A stretch of DNA of 7,518 bases from Candidatus Heimdallarchaeota archaeon (GCA_023139025.1 JAGLOH010000096.1:1-7518); one strand, 5' to 3'; positions 1-6,806 are shown, counted from the stretch's first letter. Made by a program: numbers and translations. The notes: generated by a model not told the origin, from the letters alone.

Positions 1-1137
1 CGACTAGCAACTAAAAATAATCAATCAGGAATATTTGACCAATATGAGAACATTTCCACAGAAACATTTGATGAATTATATAGAATTAAATCTGAAAGCT
101 GTTTTGCATGCCCCATTCATTGTGGAAAGTATTCCAAGGTAAAAACTGGGAAATATGCTGGAACTAAAGGTGGAAGTCCCGAATATGAAACAGTTGTTTG
201 TTTAGGATCTAAATGTGGAATTGGTGATCTTGGAGCAATTTTAAAAGCGAATGAGTTGGCTAATAAATTTGGTCTGGATACTATCTCACTGGGAGATACT
301 ATAGCATTTGCTATGGAGGCTTATGAAAAAGGTATCTTGACATCAAAAGATACTGATGGACTAGAATTAATTTGGGGAAATGATGACGCTTTAATTGAAC
401 TAATAAGAAAAGTAGCCTTTCGTGAAGGAATTGGAAATGATCTTGCTGAAGGAACAAAGAGATTCTCTGAAAAAATTAATGCTGGGTCTGAAGAGTTTGC
501 ACTTCATATAAAAGGAATGGAACCACCAGCATATGATGTTAGAACTGCAAAAGCTTTTGGTTTAGGCTGGGCAACAGCTACAAGAGGAGCAGACCATCTA
601 GCAGCTTTACCTAATTTTGAGCTTCTAGGTTATGAACCTGAAAAAGGTTTGGAATGGTTTGGTTCTGAAAAAGCTGTAGATCCTCACTCTCATGAAGGAA
701 AACCAAGGATGGTGGTCTGGCATGAAAATTTTGGAGCAATAGTTGATTCAGCAGAAATGTGCAAGTATACTTGCTTTTCCGCATATGCAGTTAGACCGGA
801 AGATATGGCTATTTTTCTGTCTCTCACAACTGGAAAAAATATCTCCTCTGATGAATTGCTTCTAATAGGGGAACGGATATACAATCTAGAAAGATTGTTT
901 AATTTAAGGGAAGGAATAGGGAAAGATGAAGATAGCCTTCCTAAGAGATTTACTGAGGAACCTTTATCTGAAGGACCTGCAAAAGGCCAATTTGTAGAAT
1001 TAGATAAAATGTTGCCGAAATATTATGAATTGAGGGGATGGGATTTTGAAACAGGATTACCAAAGGAATCCTTGCTAAGGAAATTGAGTCTTCTTGAATC
1101 AGCAAGAATTTTTAATTTGGTAAAGGAGGAGAAATAA
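1..1137 (+). CDS. Aldehyde:ferredoxin oxidoreductase (AOR) family tungsten/molybdenum enzyme, C-terminal part
   Basis: The frame is open from base 1, so the gene starts outside the window; 378 residues are visible of a family usually about 600 or more. Numbering from base 1, the cluster motif CxxCxxxC is at Cys34, Cys37 and Cys41, and the fourth ligand is in DSAEMC (Asp249, Cys254). This matches the Asp-x4-Cys spacing known for Asp489/Cys494 of Pyrococcus furiosus AOR. The stretches NKFGLDTISLG, REGIGNDLAEG and WATATRGADHL are family hallmarks near the pterin cofactor. Known family members oxidise aldehydes to acids in the cytoplasm with a bis-pterin W (or Mo) centre, passing electrons through one [4Fe-4S] cluster to ferredoxin. 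The substrate cannot be told from this part; AOR, FOR, GAPOR and WOR types are all possible. The next gene starts one base after the stop, so the two are almost certainly co-transcribed. Confidence 0.95.
   Translation, partial: RLATKNNQSGIFDQYENISTETFDELYRIKSESCFACPIHCGKYSKVKTGKYAGTKGGSPEYETVVCLGSKCGIGDLGAILKANELANKFGLDTISLGDTIAFAMEAYEKGILTSKDTDGLELIWGNDDALIELIRKVAFREGIGNDLAEGTKRFSEKINAGSEEFALHIKGMEPPAYDVRTAKAFGLGWATATRGADHLAALPNFELLGYEPEKGLEWFGSEKAVDPHSHEGKPRMVVWHENFGAIVDSAEMCKYTCFSAYAVRPEDMAIFLSLTTGKNISSDELLLIGERIYNLERLFNLREGIGKDEDSLPKRFTEEPLSEGPAKGQFVELDKMLPKYYELRGWDFETGLPKESLLRKLSLLESARIFNLVKEEK
1125..1129 (+). promoter_or_regulatory. Shine-Dalgarno GGAGG deciding a TTG start
   Basis: GGAGG lies inside the last codons of the AOR-family gene, nine bases before the TTG at 1139. 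No ATG or GTG in that frame precedes the first cysteine cluster, so this strong site supports the TTG as the true start of the ferredoxin-like gene and suggests translational coupling to the enzyme. Confidence 0.8.
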
Positions 1138-1138
1138 A

Positions 1139-1615
1139 TTGAATTCAGAAATCAAAAAAAGAATATTCGCTCAAAATGAAAAGTGCAATGGGTGTCGGAT
1201 TTGTGAACTACGATGTTCTTTTGAACATGAGAAAGTTTTTTCTCCTTTTCTCTCTAGAATCCAGATTATTAAGAATGAAGTAGAAGGGACAACAATCCCT
1301 AAAGTGTGTGTTATGTGTGGGAAATGCATAGAGGCATGTCCAGAGAAAGCAATATCCAAATCTCCAATAACTGGAGCTATTCAAATAAACAAAGAATTGT
1401 GTACCGGATGTAAAATTTGTGTGGAAGCCTGCCCATTTAATGTTATGAGATTTAATCCAGAGAAGAATATTGCAATAACATGTGATTTATGTGATGGTGA
1501 CCCGCAATGTGTCAAATACTGTCCTGAAGAAGCACTGCACTTCAAATCAGCAAAGGAATTTGCAGAATATAAAAGAAAGGATTTTGATGCAGAAAAACCA
1601 GAAATTATTCCTTAG
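1139..1615 (+). CDS. Polyferredoxin-type electron-transfer subunit with four [4Fe-4S] motifs
   Basis: The 158-residue protein has 16 cysteines in four groups: Cys16/19/22/26, Cys57/60/63/67, Cys88/91/94/98 and Cys115/118/124/128. The first three are CxxCxxCxxxC; the last, CDLCDGDPQCVKYC, has the wider CxxCx5CxxxC spacing typical of DmsB/HycB-like subunits and of ferredoxins next to AOR enzymes. There is no signal peptide or membrane segment, so it should act in the cytoplasm. It starts with TTG behind a strong ribosome site and follows the AOR-family gene after one base. From known bacterial AorA-type proteins, the likely role is to carry electrons from the tungsten enzyme to a partner such as ferredoxin or a flavoprotein. 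No further partner subunit is encoded in the window. Confidence 0.93.
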   Translation: MNSEIKKRIFAQNEKCNGCRICELRCSFEHEKVFSPFLSRIQIIKNEVEGTTIPKVCVMCGKCIEACPEKAISKSPITGAIQINKELCTGCKICVEACPFNVMRFNPEKNIAITCDLCDGDPQCVKYCPEEALHFKSAKEFAEYKRKDFDAEKPEIIP

Positions 1616-1626
1616 AATTCGCTGAG

Positions 1627-1643
1627 AAAAAATTCAATTTTTT
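1627..1643. terminator. Bidirectional oligo-T terminator between convergent genes
   Basis: AAAAAATT-C-AATTTTTT is a perfect inverted repeat with a one-base centre, so both strands carry a T6 run. It sits between the ferredoxin-like stop (1615) and the stop of the convergent surface-protein gene (1642-1644). Archaeal RNA polymerase commonly stops at oligo-T without a GC stem, so one element could end both transcripts. This is inferred from sequence and position only. Confidence 0.5.
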
Positions 1644-3450
1644 ATAAATCATTTTCTTGTTCCTTCAAGGCTTCTTCTACATCACCGAAAAATTCTCTAT
1701 CTGTGATGTAAAGTTCTCTTTGTTTAGTTATGTCTCTTGCAAATCGTACTCTAAGATAAATATAAACTGTTTCTAATGAATTCCAGATTTTTGGTGATAT
1801 AGCTTTTAGTTTAATGTAACTATACACTAAGGCCCCGAGAATTAGTAGCCATGCAGGAATTAGATATCCTCCATAGAGTCTTGCCCAGTTATCCCATTTG
1901 TTTGGGTTTGAAGCTCTTTCGAATTCTTCGATATTTGTAAAACCATCTTTATCTGGATCATCATAAGTACTATTTTCAAGTGGATCCAAGAAATACTCTA
2001 CCTCCCAGCTATCTAAAAGTAAATCTCCATCACTGTCATTTGAGTAAGGGTCCGTATTATATAAGTTGACTTCAGCAAAATCATTCAGAAAATCCCCATC
2101 ACTATCTGGACTTCCATGTCGCTGAAAACTTCCTCCATAGGTCCACCAAGAGCTAGTAGAATTGGCTGACTCAAGTAGTTCAAAACAATGGACATCTTTC
2201 TTGTTTACTCTTGATATTATTACTTCTAGTTTGCCATCTTTGTCAATATCTGCCACCAAAGGCGGATCTGTGTGTATGCCCTCAACTTCACGAAATATCA
2301 ATAATTCCCCCAGATGATTCAATCCCACAAAATTAGCGTTTCCTTCACCGAAAAGAATCTCCAAAGTTTTGTCGTTATCAATATCAATTGCACAAGGACT
2401 ACCTAGACGGTTTGTAGAATTATATCTCCATTGAAGTTGTCCTGTTTCATTTAAGCAAAAGATGTTTCCTTCACCTGTTAAAGGGTTATAGGCACTAGAT
2501 ATGACCTCTAAGCTACCATCATTATCTAAATCAGCAATACAGGGATTGAAGTCCATGATATAGCTTCTATTATTTTGTAATTCCTGTGTATATGACCATT
2601 CTATTTCTCCATTATGATCAAAACAATATAGGTGAAAAGTGCTTCCAACTATTATTTCTGCGGTACTGTCTCCATCAAGATCTGCTACTCCAATTAAAGA
2701 ATCTCCTCTAATTGTGGGTGATATCCATTTCTCTTCACCTGAAGTGGTAAAGGAATGAAGTTTGTAATCATTTCCGATTAGTAAAATGTCTAAAATATCG
2801 TCATTATCTATATCTGCAATGATTGGAGCTGAACCAAAGAGAAGTGTCCAATATCCTGAATATTGTAATGTTATATTAAAAGAGTAAACAAATTTTCCTT
2901 TTCGATTTAAGACAAAAGGTTGGCTTGTTATTTCTGCTGTAGAAACAATAATATCTAAATGCATGTCACCATCGATATCAAAAATACATGGAGTAAAGTC
3001 CTTAAGTTCAGAATCAGCTAAATATTCCCAAAGAATTGATCCTTTGTGATTAATGCAAATTAGTGAGGATTCTCCTGAGATTAATAAGTCTATCTTACCA
3101 TCTTCATCTAGATCCGCAAAGTTGATTTTTCCAGAAAGTGTTGTGTCTAGATTAAGATACCACTCTATTGAACCTATGTTATTCAAACAAAAAACATAGT
3201 TGGTGGTCAAGACTATAATCTCAATATTTCCGTCTCTGTCAAGGTCAACAAGAGCGGGTGATCCTTTGATGTTCCTGCCAAAAGGAGTTGACCATGATGG
3301 TCCTAAATATTGTCCACCTATGAGGGTGTCATCAAAACTATAAATTGCAACTGGCATACTGAGTACTAAAAGGCCAAGGACTAAAACAAAAATCTCTATG
3401 AATCTGACTTTAGTCAATCTTAACCCATAATTGTACTCTCTGAATGGCAC
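1642..3450 (-). CDS. Membrane-anchored surface protein with FG-GAP/VCBS-type repeats and TSP3-like calcium loops
   Basis: From a GTG at 3450 the protein has 602 residues. A hydrophobic signal or anchor segment (about 20-36) is followed by eight Asp-rich loops of the form D[LI]DxD (for example DLDRDGNIE, DLDEDGKID, DIDKDGKLE) spread over about 69-412, each followed by a hydrophobic strand. This is the calcium-binding FG-GAP/VCBS beta-propeller pattern. A WWTYGGSFQRHG segment closes it, then three TSP3/EF-like loops near 449, 472 and 498, a transmembrane helix at about 528-547, and a charged tail of about 52 residues. Most of the chain should therefore be outside the cell, as an adhesin-like or ligand-binding protein; the actual ligand is unknown. 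The start is uncertain. GTG 3450 has a weak TATA-like element 26 bases upstream, TTG 3417 also leaves a good signal peptide, and ATG 3552 would overlap the upstream gene by 50 bases and put about 50 non-signal-like residues before the hydrophobic segment. Confidence 0.85.
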   Translation of the reverse strand: MPFREYNYGLRLTKVRFIEIFVLVLGLLVLSMPVAIYSFDDTLIGGQYLGPSWSTPFGRNIKGSPALVDLDRDGNIEIIVLTTNYVFCLNNIGSIEWYLNLDTTLSGKINFADLDEDGKIDLLISGESSLICINHKGSILWEYLADSELKDFTPCIFDIDGDMHLDIIVSTAEITSQPFVLNRKGKFVYSFNITLQYSGYWTLLFGSAPIIADIDNDDILDILLIGNDYKLHSFTTSGEEKWISPTIRGDSLIGVADLDGDSTAEIIVGSTFHLYCFDHNGEIEWSYTQELQNNRSYIMDFNPCIADLDNDGSLEVISSAYNPLTGEGNIFCLNETGQLQWRYNSTNRLGSPCAIDIDNDKTLEILFGEGNANFVGLNHLGELLIFREVEGIHTDPPLVADIDKDGKLEVIISRVNKKDVHCFELLESANSTSSWWTYGGSFQRHGSPDSDGDFLNDFAEVNLYNTDPYSNDSDGDLLLDSWEVEYFLDPLENSTYDDPDKDGFTNIEEFERASNPNKWDNWARLYGGYLIPAWLLILGALVYSYIKLKAISPKIWNSLETVYIYLRVRFARDITKQRELYITDREFFGDVEEALKEQENDL

Positions 3451-3471
3451 AATATTATTGTACTTCAGACA

Positions 3472-3480
3472 GTTAAAAAA
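3472..3480 (-). promoter_or_regulatory. Weak TATA-like element before the FG-GAP gene
   Basis: On the minus strand this reads TTTTTTAAC, centred about 26 bases before the GTG at 3450, as a leaderless archaeal start would need. The match to a TATA box is poor and the region is AT-rich, so read-through from the MoaD-like gene is equally possible. Confidence 0.25.
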
Positions 3481-3502
3481 CTTACTCAAAATAACATTAA
3501 AA

Positions 3503-3784
3503 TTAATTTCCACCAGCGATTGCTGGCATAAATGCAACCATATCTCCTTCATTCAATACTGTTTTTAATCCCTCTAAAAGATTGACATTTCTGCCATTTA
3601 CAATTATTCTATAATGTTTTTTAACCTCACCATTGATGTCGAGAATCTCAGTTCTGAGAATTTCACCGAATTCTTCAAACAACTTATCGAGTAGATTTTC
3701 TACAGATGATGCCTTGTAAAAGAATTTCTTCTTGCCTATAATCTCTTTAATTTTGGTGAAAGTTATAATTTCTATATTCGTCAT
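3503..3784 (-). CDS. MoaD/ThiS-family beta-grasp (ubiquitin-like) protein ending in Gly-Gly-Asn
   Basis: The 93-residue protein has the archaeal MoaD pattern: a short N-terminal strand (IEIITFTKIKEIIG), a helix (VENLLDKLFEEFG, about 28-40), RIIVNGRNV (59-67), and the closing GDMVAFMPAIAGG. Known relatives carry sulfur as a C-terminal thiocarboxylate for molybdopterin or tungstopterin synthesis, or act as small modifiers (SAMPs); both need a free terminal Gly-Gly. Here one Asn (residue 93) follows Gly91-Gly92, so activation by an E1/MoeB-like enzyme would need prior trimming. No MoaE, MoeB or JAMM protease gene is in the window. The nearby AOR-family gene makes a pterin-cofactor role attractive, but it lies on the other strand. 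The ATG at 3784 fits a leaderless transcript from the TATA box at 3805-3812. Confidence 0.88.
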   Translation of the reverse strand: MTNIEIITFTKIKEIIGKKKFFYKASSVENLLDKLFEEFGEILRTEILDINGEVKKHYRIIVNGRNVNLLEGLKTVLNEGDMVAFMPAIAGGN

Positions 3785-3804
3785 AGATACTCACTTGAAT
3801 ATTG

Positions 3805-3812
3805 TTTTATAA
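3805..3812 (-). promoter_or_regulatory. TATA box of the MoaD-like gene
   Basis: The minus strand reads TTATAAAA, centred about 25 bases before the ATG at 3784, the normal archaeal distance from TATA box to transcription start. This predicts a leaderless or nearly leaderless mRNA. It lies in the 39-base gap after the preceding gene, so the MoaD-like gene probably has its own promoter. Confidence 0.6.
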
Positions 3813-3823
3813 TGTGTTTTTTA

Positions 3824-4087
3824 TTAAGATAAAGATTCTTCTTCTATTAAAAATAGATTTCTCAGCTCTTCTAGAGCTTCATGTCGATGTAAATATTCTA
3901 GTTTCTTTGCTGCATCAAAGTGTTTTCCACAAAACCATTCCATATACGGTGGATGCTCAACTATCCCCTTCTTTTTGACTCTTTTCTCCCATTTCAAGTT
4001 AGATTTGTTTTTCTTAAAACTAATGGTTCCTCCTTCTTCTGCATGATTAAATCTTTTTAGACAGATTTCACAAATTGGGGGTTTCAT
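3824..4087 (-). CDS. Small putative zinc-binding protein, CxxC...CxxH, tandem paralog A
   Basis: I do not recognise this family. The 87-residue protein starts MKPPICEIC and has Cys6, Cys9, Cys53 and His56, a spacing that could bind one zinc in a treble-clef or zinc-ribbon fold. Other conserved features shared with its neighbour are EEGG (17-20), Trp33, HPPY (45-48) and WFCxKH (51-56), followed by a likely amphipathic C-terminal helix (57-82). It aligns without gaps to the upstream neighbour over 82 residues, with about 40 identities by hand count, so the pair arose by tandem duplication. The start is five bases after the upstream stop, with GAGG ten bases before the ATG, so it is likely translated from the same mRNA. 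It ends with two successive TAA stops. A nucleic-acid or protein-binding role would be a guess. Confidence 0.85.
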   Translation of the reverse strand: MKPPICEICLKRFNHAEEGGTISFKKNKSNLKWEKRVKKKGIVEHPPYMEWFCGKHFDAAKKLEYLHRHEALEELRNLFLIEEESLS

Positions 4088-4092
4088 CTGAA

Positions 4093-4341
4093 TTATTCCT
4101 CTGTGAATCTTTCTTTTAATATTTCTATAGCTTCTGATATTGTTAGATGTGATAATTCCTTAGCTGCTGCATAGTGTTTGTCACAGAACCAATCTGCATA
4201 AGGTGGATGACCAGTTAATCCTTCAACTTTCATAGCTTTTATCCATCTTTCATCGCTTTTGCTTTTCTCAAAGTAAACTAATCCTCCTTCGTCTGAATCT
4301 CTGAATTCCTTGTAACAAATAATGCAAATTGGTGGCTTCAT
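4093..4341 (-). CDS. Small putative zinc-binding protein, CxxC...CxxH, tandem paralog B
   Basis: From the ATG at 4341 the protein has 82 residues and starts MKPPICIIC, exactly like paralog A. Cys6, Cys9, Cys53 and His56 are at the same positions, as are DEGG (17-20), Trp33, HPPY (45-48) and WFC (51-53). An in-frame ATG seven codons upstream (4362) exists but is unlikely: a TATA box centred near 4366 predicts transcription to begin at about 4341, and only the shorter form matches the paralog's N-terminus. It is the first gene of a probable two-gene unit with paralog A. The family and function are unknown to me. Confidence 0.85.
   Translation of the reverse strand: MKPPICIICYKEFRDSDEGGLVYFEKSKSDERWIKAMKVEGLTGHPPYADWFCDKHYAAAKELSHLTISEAIEILKERFTEE
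4098..4101 (-). promoter_or_regulatory. Shine-Dalgarno GAGG for paralog A
   Basis: On the minus strand GAGG is formed by the last codons of paralog B, ten bases before the ATG at 4087. Internal genes of archaeal operons often use such sites while the first gene is leaderless, which is the arrangement seen here. Confidence 0.5.
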
Positions 4342-4362
4342 ACAATCAACTGAAGTGTTCAT

Positions 4363-4370
4363 TATAAAAA
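4363..4370 (-). promoter_or_regulatory. TATA box of the paralog pair
   Basis: The minus strand reads TTTTTATA, centred about 25 bases before the ATG at 4341 and just after the stop of the HEAT-repeat gene (4387-4389). It implies a separate promoter and a leaderless mRNA, and settles the choice between the two possible ATG starts of paralog B. Confidence 0.6.
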
Positions 4371-4386
4371 TTTTAGGGAAATTTAA

Positions 4387-5271
4387 CTATTCTAATCTCA
4401 TAGCTCTCCTGATAGCTGTCATTGTTTCTGTTGCCATCAATCTATTATTAGAATCTTCGTCATTCCTAGCTATTTCTCCTAGAATGTCTATAGCATTTGG
4501 GTCTTTTAGAACACCAATGTTGTTGATAGCTTCAAATCTTACTCTTGGATGATTATCGTCCAAAGCCCTTAGATTTGCCTCATAAATCCTAGAATCCTCT
4601 ATTTCCCCTATGTCAATTAGTTTTCTTATTTCTTGCAAAGCATGTAATCTAATTTCCCAATCTTGATCATCGTAAGCTTTTATTAAATGAGGAACAGGAT
4701 TACCTTCTACACGATAAGTAAGAAACTCAACGACTACTTCCTTAACTAGTTTATTAGAATCTAGAACATAATTAGCTACAAGGGAAGCTGGAACTTTGAT
4801 TGGAAATCTTAGTATAGTTGTCTTAGCTTCTTCTCTAACTGATTCAGTATCATCCTTCAATCTCTTAAATAATGGTTCAATTATAGTTAGGTCATCAAAA
4901 TTCTTTAACGCTTTAGCTGCGGAATATCTAACTTGAGGGTGTTCATCGTCTAATGTATGGATAATGAAGGAGAGAGTATCTGGATTTTTATGCTTGCCAA
5001 AAGAATCAACAGAAGCTTTTCTTACTCCCCAATTTTCATCTTCTAGAGCTTGACTTAAAGCAATTAATGCTTGACTATCAACTATGTCTCCGAGGATTTC
5101 TGCTGCATAAATTCTAACTTCAGGGTCAGAATCTTTCAATGACTGGATTATCTTCTGTTTTGCAATTTCTTCACTTCTAAAAGGAGCTAATTGCTCCAAT
5201 GCAAGTTGACGGAGAGCAGGACTTGGGTTTTCTAATAGTTTAATTATTTTCAATATTTCATCCTTTGACAT
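4387..5271 (-). CDS. HEAT-repeat protein
   Basis: The 294-residue protein is made almost entirely of helical HEAT repeats of about 31 residues. The repeat-marking Arg falls at residues 21, 53, 84, 115, 146, 208, 244 and 277 in contexts such as DPEVRIYAAEILG, HPQVRYSAAKAL and HPRVRFEAINNIG; with one degenerate copy near 174-178 this gives about nine repeats. It resembles the PBS-lyase HEAT-like family by sequence only, and I see no catalytic residues. There is no signal peptide or membrane segment. Such proteins are usually scaffolds for protein-protein contacts; the partner is not evident. The gene diverges from the transporter gene across a 158-base gap. No good Shine-Dalgarno or TATA box is seen; CCTTAAAC near 5317-5324 on the minus strand is a weak candidate. 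Confidence 0.9.
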   Translation of the reverse strand: MSKDEILKIIKLLENPSPALRQLALEQLAPFRSEEIAKQKIIQSLKDSDPEVRIYAAEILGDIVDSQALIALSQALEDENWGVRKASVDSFGKHKNPDTLSFIIHTLDDEHPQVRYSAAKALKNFDDLTIIEPLFKRLKDDTESVREEAKTTILRFPIKVPASLVANYVLDSNKLVKEVVVEFLTYRVEGNPVPHLIKAYDDQDWEIRLHALQEIRKLIDIGEIEDSRIYEANLRALDDNHPRVRFEAINNIGVLKDPNAIDILGEIARNDEDSNNRLMATETMTAIRRAMRLE

Positions 5272-5364
5272 CCAAACACTTCAAGTAAACATTTCATGTC
5301 AAAACAAAAAACTTTGGTTTAAGGCGTAATATCTTGAACGGAGTAATAGTTTAGGTACAAACTC

Positions 5365-5374
5365 TTAAATAAAA
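5365..5374 (+). promoter_or_regulatory. TATA-like element of the transporter gene
   Basis: TTAAATAAAA in the divergent gap would place transcription start near 5394, giving a leader of about 36 bases that contains the Shine-Dalgarno site. The assignment rests on resemblance and spacing in an AT-rich region. Confidence 0.45.
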
Positions 5375-5419
5375 TTGTTCATGTAATATTATCGTTCTCT
5401 TACTAACATAATTTCAGAA

Positions 5420-5425
5420 GGGTGG
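5420..5425 (+). promoter_or_regulatory. Shine-Dalgarno-like GGGTGG of the transporter gene
   Basis: GGGTGG lies four bases before the ATG at 5430. It resembles the GGTG core of archaeal ribosome sites and supports that ATG as the start. Confidence 0.5.
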
Positions 5426-5429
5426 CTTT

Positions 5430-6806
5430 ATGCTTACAGTTAGACAAAAAATCTACTATTCGATATGTAGAATGGGAATGACAATTCTACTGAATGTGGT
5501 TTTTGTAGCAACCTTCTGGATGTATACCAATCAAGTGAATTTAGATCCTGTTCTCAATGGTATAGGCAATGCTGTAGGAAAAGTAGTAATTGGTATCTCT
5601 TCTGTGGTTGTTGGTATTGTTTCTGATTCTCTATCATCAAAATCAAAACTTGGAAGAAGAAAATTCTTTATCTGGACAGGAGCTCCTGCACTAGCTTTTT
5701 CATTTGTTATGTTGTTTACACCTCAATTTTTCATTCCATTAGGAAGTCAAACAACGAAATTTGTTTGGTTGTTAGTTTGGAATTCAGCTTTCCATCTATT
5801 CTATGGATATCTTGTGATTCCCTATCAATCTTGGATGCCAGAAATAACTTCCGAAAATGAAAGAATTCAGGTATCTGGCTTAATGAGTACTGTGAATTTA
5901 ATTGGAAGTGCAATTGGTGGTGGTTTTGTTTTAGTGATGTCTGGTTTCATTAGCGAAGATCCTCAGGGTATCTATGGTAATGCTGGAAAATATTTGCTGA
6001 TTTTCGCACTTCTTTTTGCAGTTTTAGAACTTCTATTCTTTTTACCTGCATTATTGAAGATTAAAGAAAAGAAAATTGAAGTTAAGAAGAAGAAAGCTTG
6101 GAGTGAGATAAAAATTGCACTTCGTAACCGAAATTACATGATCTGGGTAGTTGGTTTTACAATTCTCAATGTTGGGGTTACTATAATGTCTGCTTTGATT
6201 TTAGATTTTATTGAAAATGTTATAGGTATTGTTAATGCTATGGAGAAATTTCTCTTTGCAGCTGTAATGCTTTGTGTTATTGTGTTGGGATTCCTTTTCT
6301 GGGGCCGTTTTGCTAAGAAATTTGGTAAGAAATGGTCATTGATAGTTGCTTTCACGTGGTTGTTAATTTGGGTACCAATAACTCCGCTTATAGGAAAAAT
6401 TACATTTATTTCTCCCATAGTTCAAGGGTACGTTTTTGGTATTGGGACAGTGTTCGGTATTTCTGCTGTTTATCTTTTCTCATATGCGATTTTAGCAGAC
6501 TTTGCTGATAAAGATGAAAGAGATACTTCTGAAAATCGTTCAGGACTCTATACAGGTTTCAAAAGTTTACCTTTCAATATAGCTCAAGCAATTGGATTTG
6601 TAACAGCTGGTTTTCTGCGTGGTTGGACTAAAGTAGTGGGAAGTGAAACAATAAACCTAGGGCTTGTTTGGCTGGGTCCTATTTGTGCAATTTTCATCCT
6701 ATCATCTCTTCCAATTATCTGGAAGGGGGATTTTGATCCATTTTTGAAGGATGAAAAAGTAAAAACAACATCAATTTTCAAGCAAATGTTCTCAAAGAAA
6801 AATTGA
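5430..6806 (+). CDS. GPH-type (MFS_2, MelB-like) major facilitator transporter, probably frameshifted at its 3' end
   Basis: The 458-residue protein is very hydrophobic, with about 12 membrane segments. GPH hallmarks are the loop after TM2, SDSLSSKSKLGRRK (65-78), and IPYQSWMPEITSENERIQ (130-147), which matches the family's PY-x-A-x-x-PE-x-T-x(n)-R region. Known members move sugars or other small solutes with a cation across the cell membrane. The two TM2 acidic residues that bind Na+ in MelB (Asp55, Asp59) align with Ile54 and Ser58 here, so coupling may differ; the substrate is unknown. The stop at 6804-6806 directly follows an A5 run, and dropping one A would extend the protein by 38 residues to about 495. 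It has its own TATA-like box and ribosome site, and no gene on its strand follows closely. Confidence 0.9.
   Translation: MLTVRQKIYYSICRMGMTILLNVVFVATFWMYTNQVNLDPVLNGIGNAVGKVVIGISSVVVGIVSDSLSSKSKLGRRKFFIWTGAPALAFSFVMLFTPQFFIPLGSQTTKFVWLLVWNSAFHLFYGYLVIPYQSWMPEITSENERIQVSGLMSTVNLIGSAIGGGFVLVMSGFISEDPQGIYGNAGKYLLIFALLFAVLELLFFLPALLKIKEKKIEVKKKKAWSEIKIALRNRNYMIWVVGFTILNVGVTIMSALILDFIENVIGIVNAMEKFLFAAVMLCVIVLGFLFWGRFAKKFGKKWSLIVAFTWLLIWVPITPLIGKITFISPIVQGYVFGIGTVFGISAVYLFSYAILADFADKDERDTSENRSGLYTGFKSLPFNIAQAIGFVTAGFLRGWTKVVGSETINLGLVWLGPICAIFILSSLPIIWKGDFDPFLKDEKVKTTSIFKQMFSKKN

Noticed and set aside
256..258. TTG as the start of the AOR-family gene
   Set aside because: The frame is open back to base 1 and the upstream part encodes the family's CxxCxxxC cluster motif, so the gene begins outside the window.
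690..884. 64-codon minus-strand frame inside the AOR-family gene
   Set aside because: It overlaps the region encoding conserved AOR motifs, including Cys254, and shows no family features.
3451..3552. ATG 3552 as the start of the FG-GAP protein
   Set aside because: It overlaps the MoaD-like gene by 50 bases and adds about 34 residues, unlike a signal peptide, before the GTG start.
4342..4362. ATG 4362 as the start of paralog B
   Set aside because: It lies at the edge of the TATA box, and the extra residues have no counterpart in paralog A.
4322..4552. 76-codon + strand frame
   Set aside because: It lies antisense across the HEAT-repeat gene and paralog B, both with clear protein signatures; it is a shadow frame.
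6134..6418. 94-codon minus-strand frame inside the transporter
   Set aside because: It is antisense to membrane segments of a well-supported transporter and has no start signals of its own.
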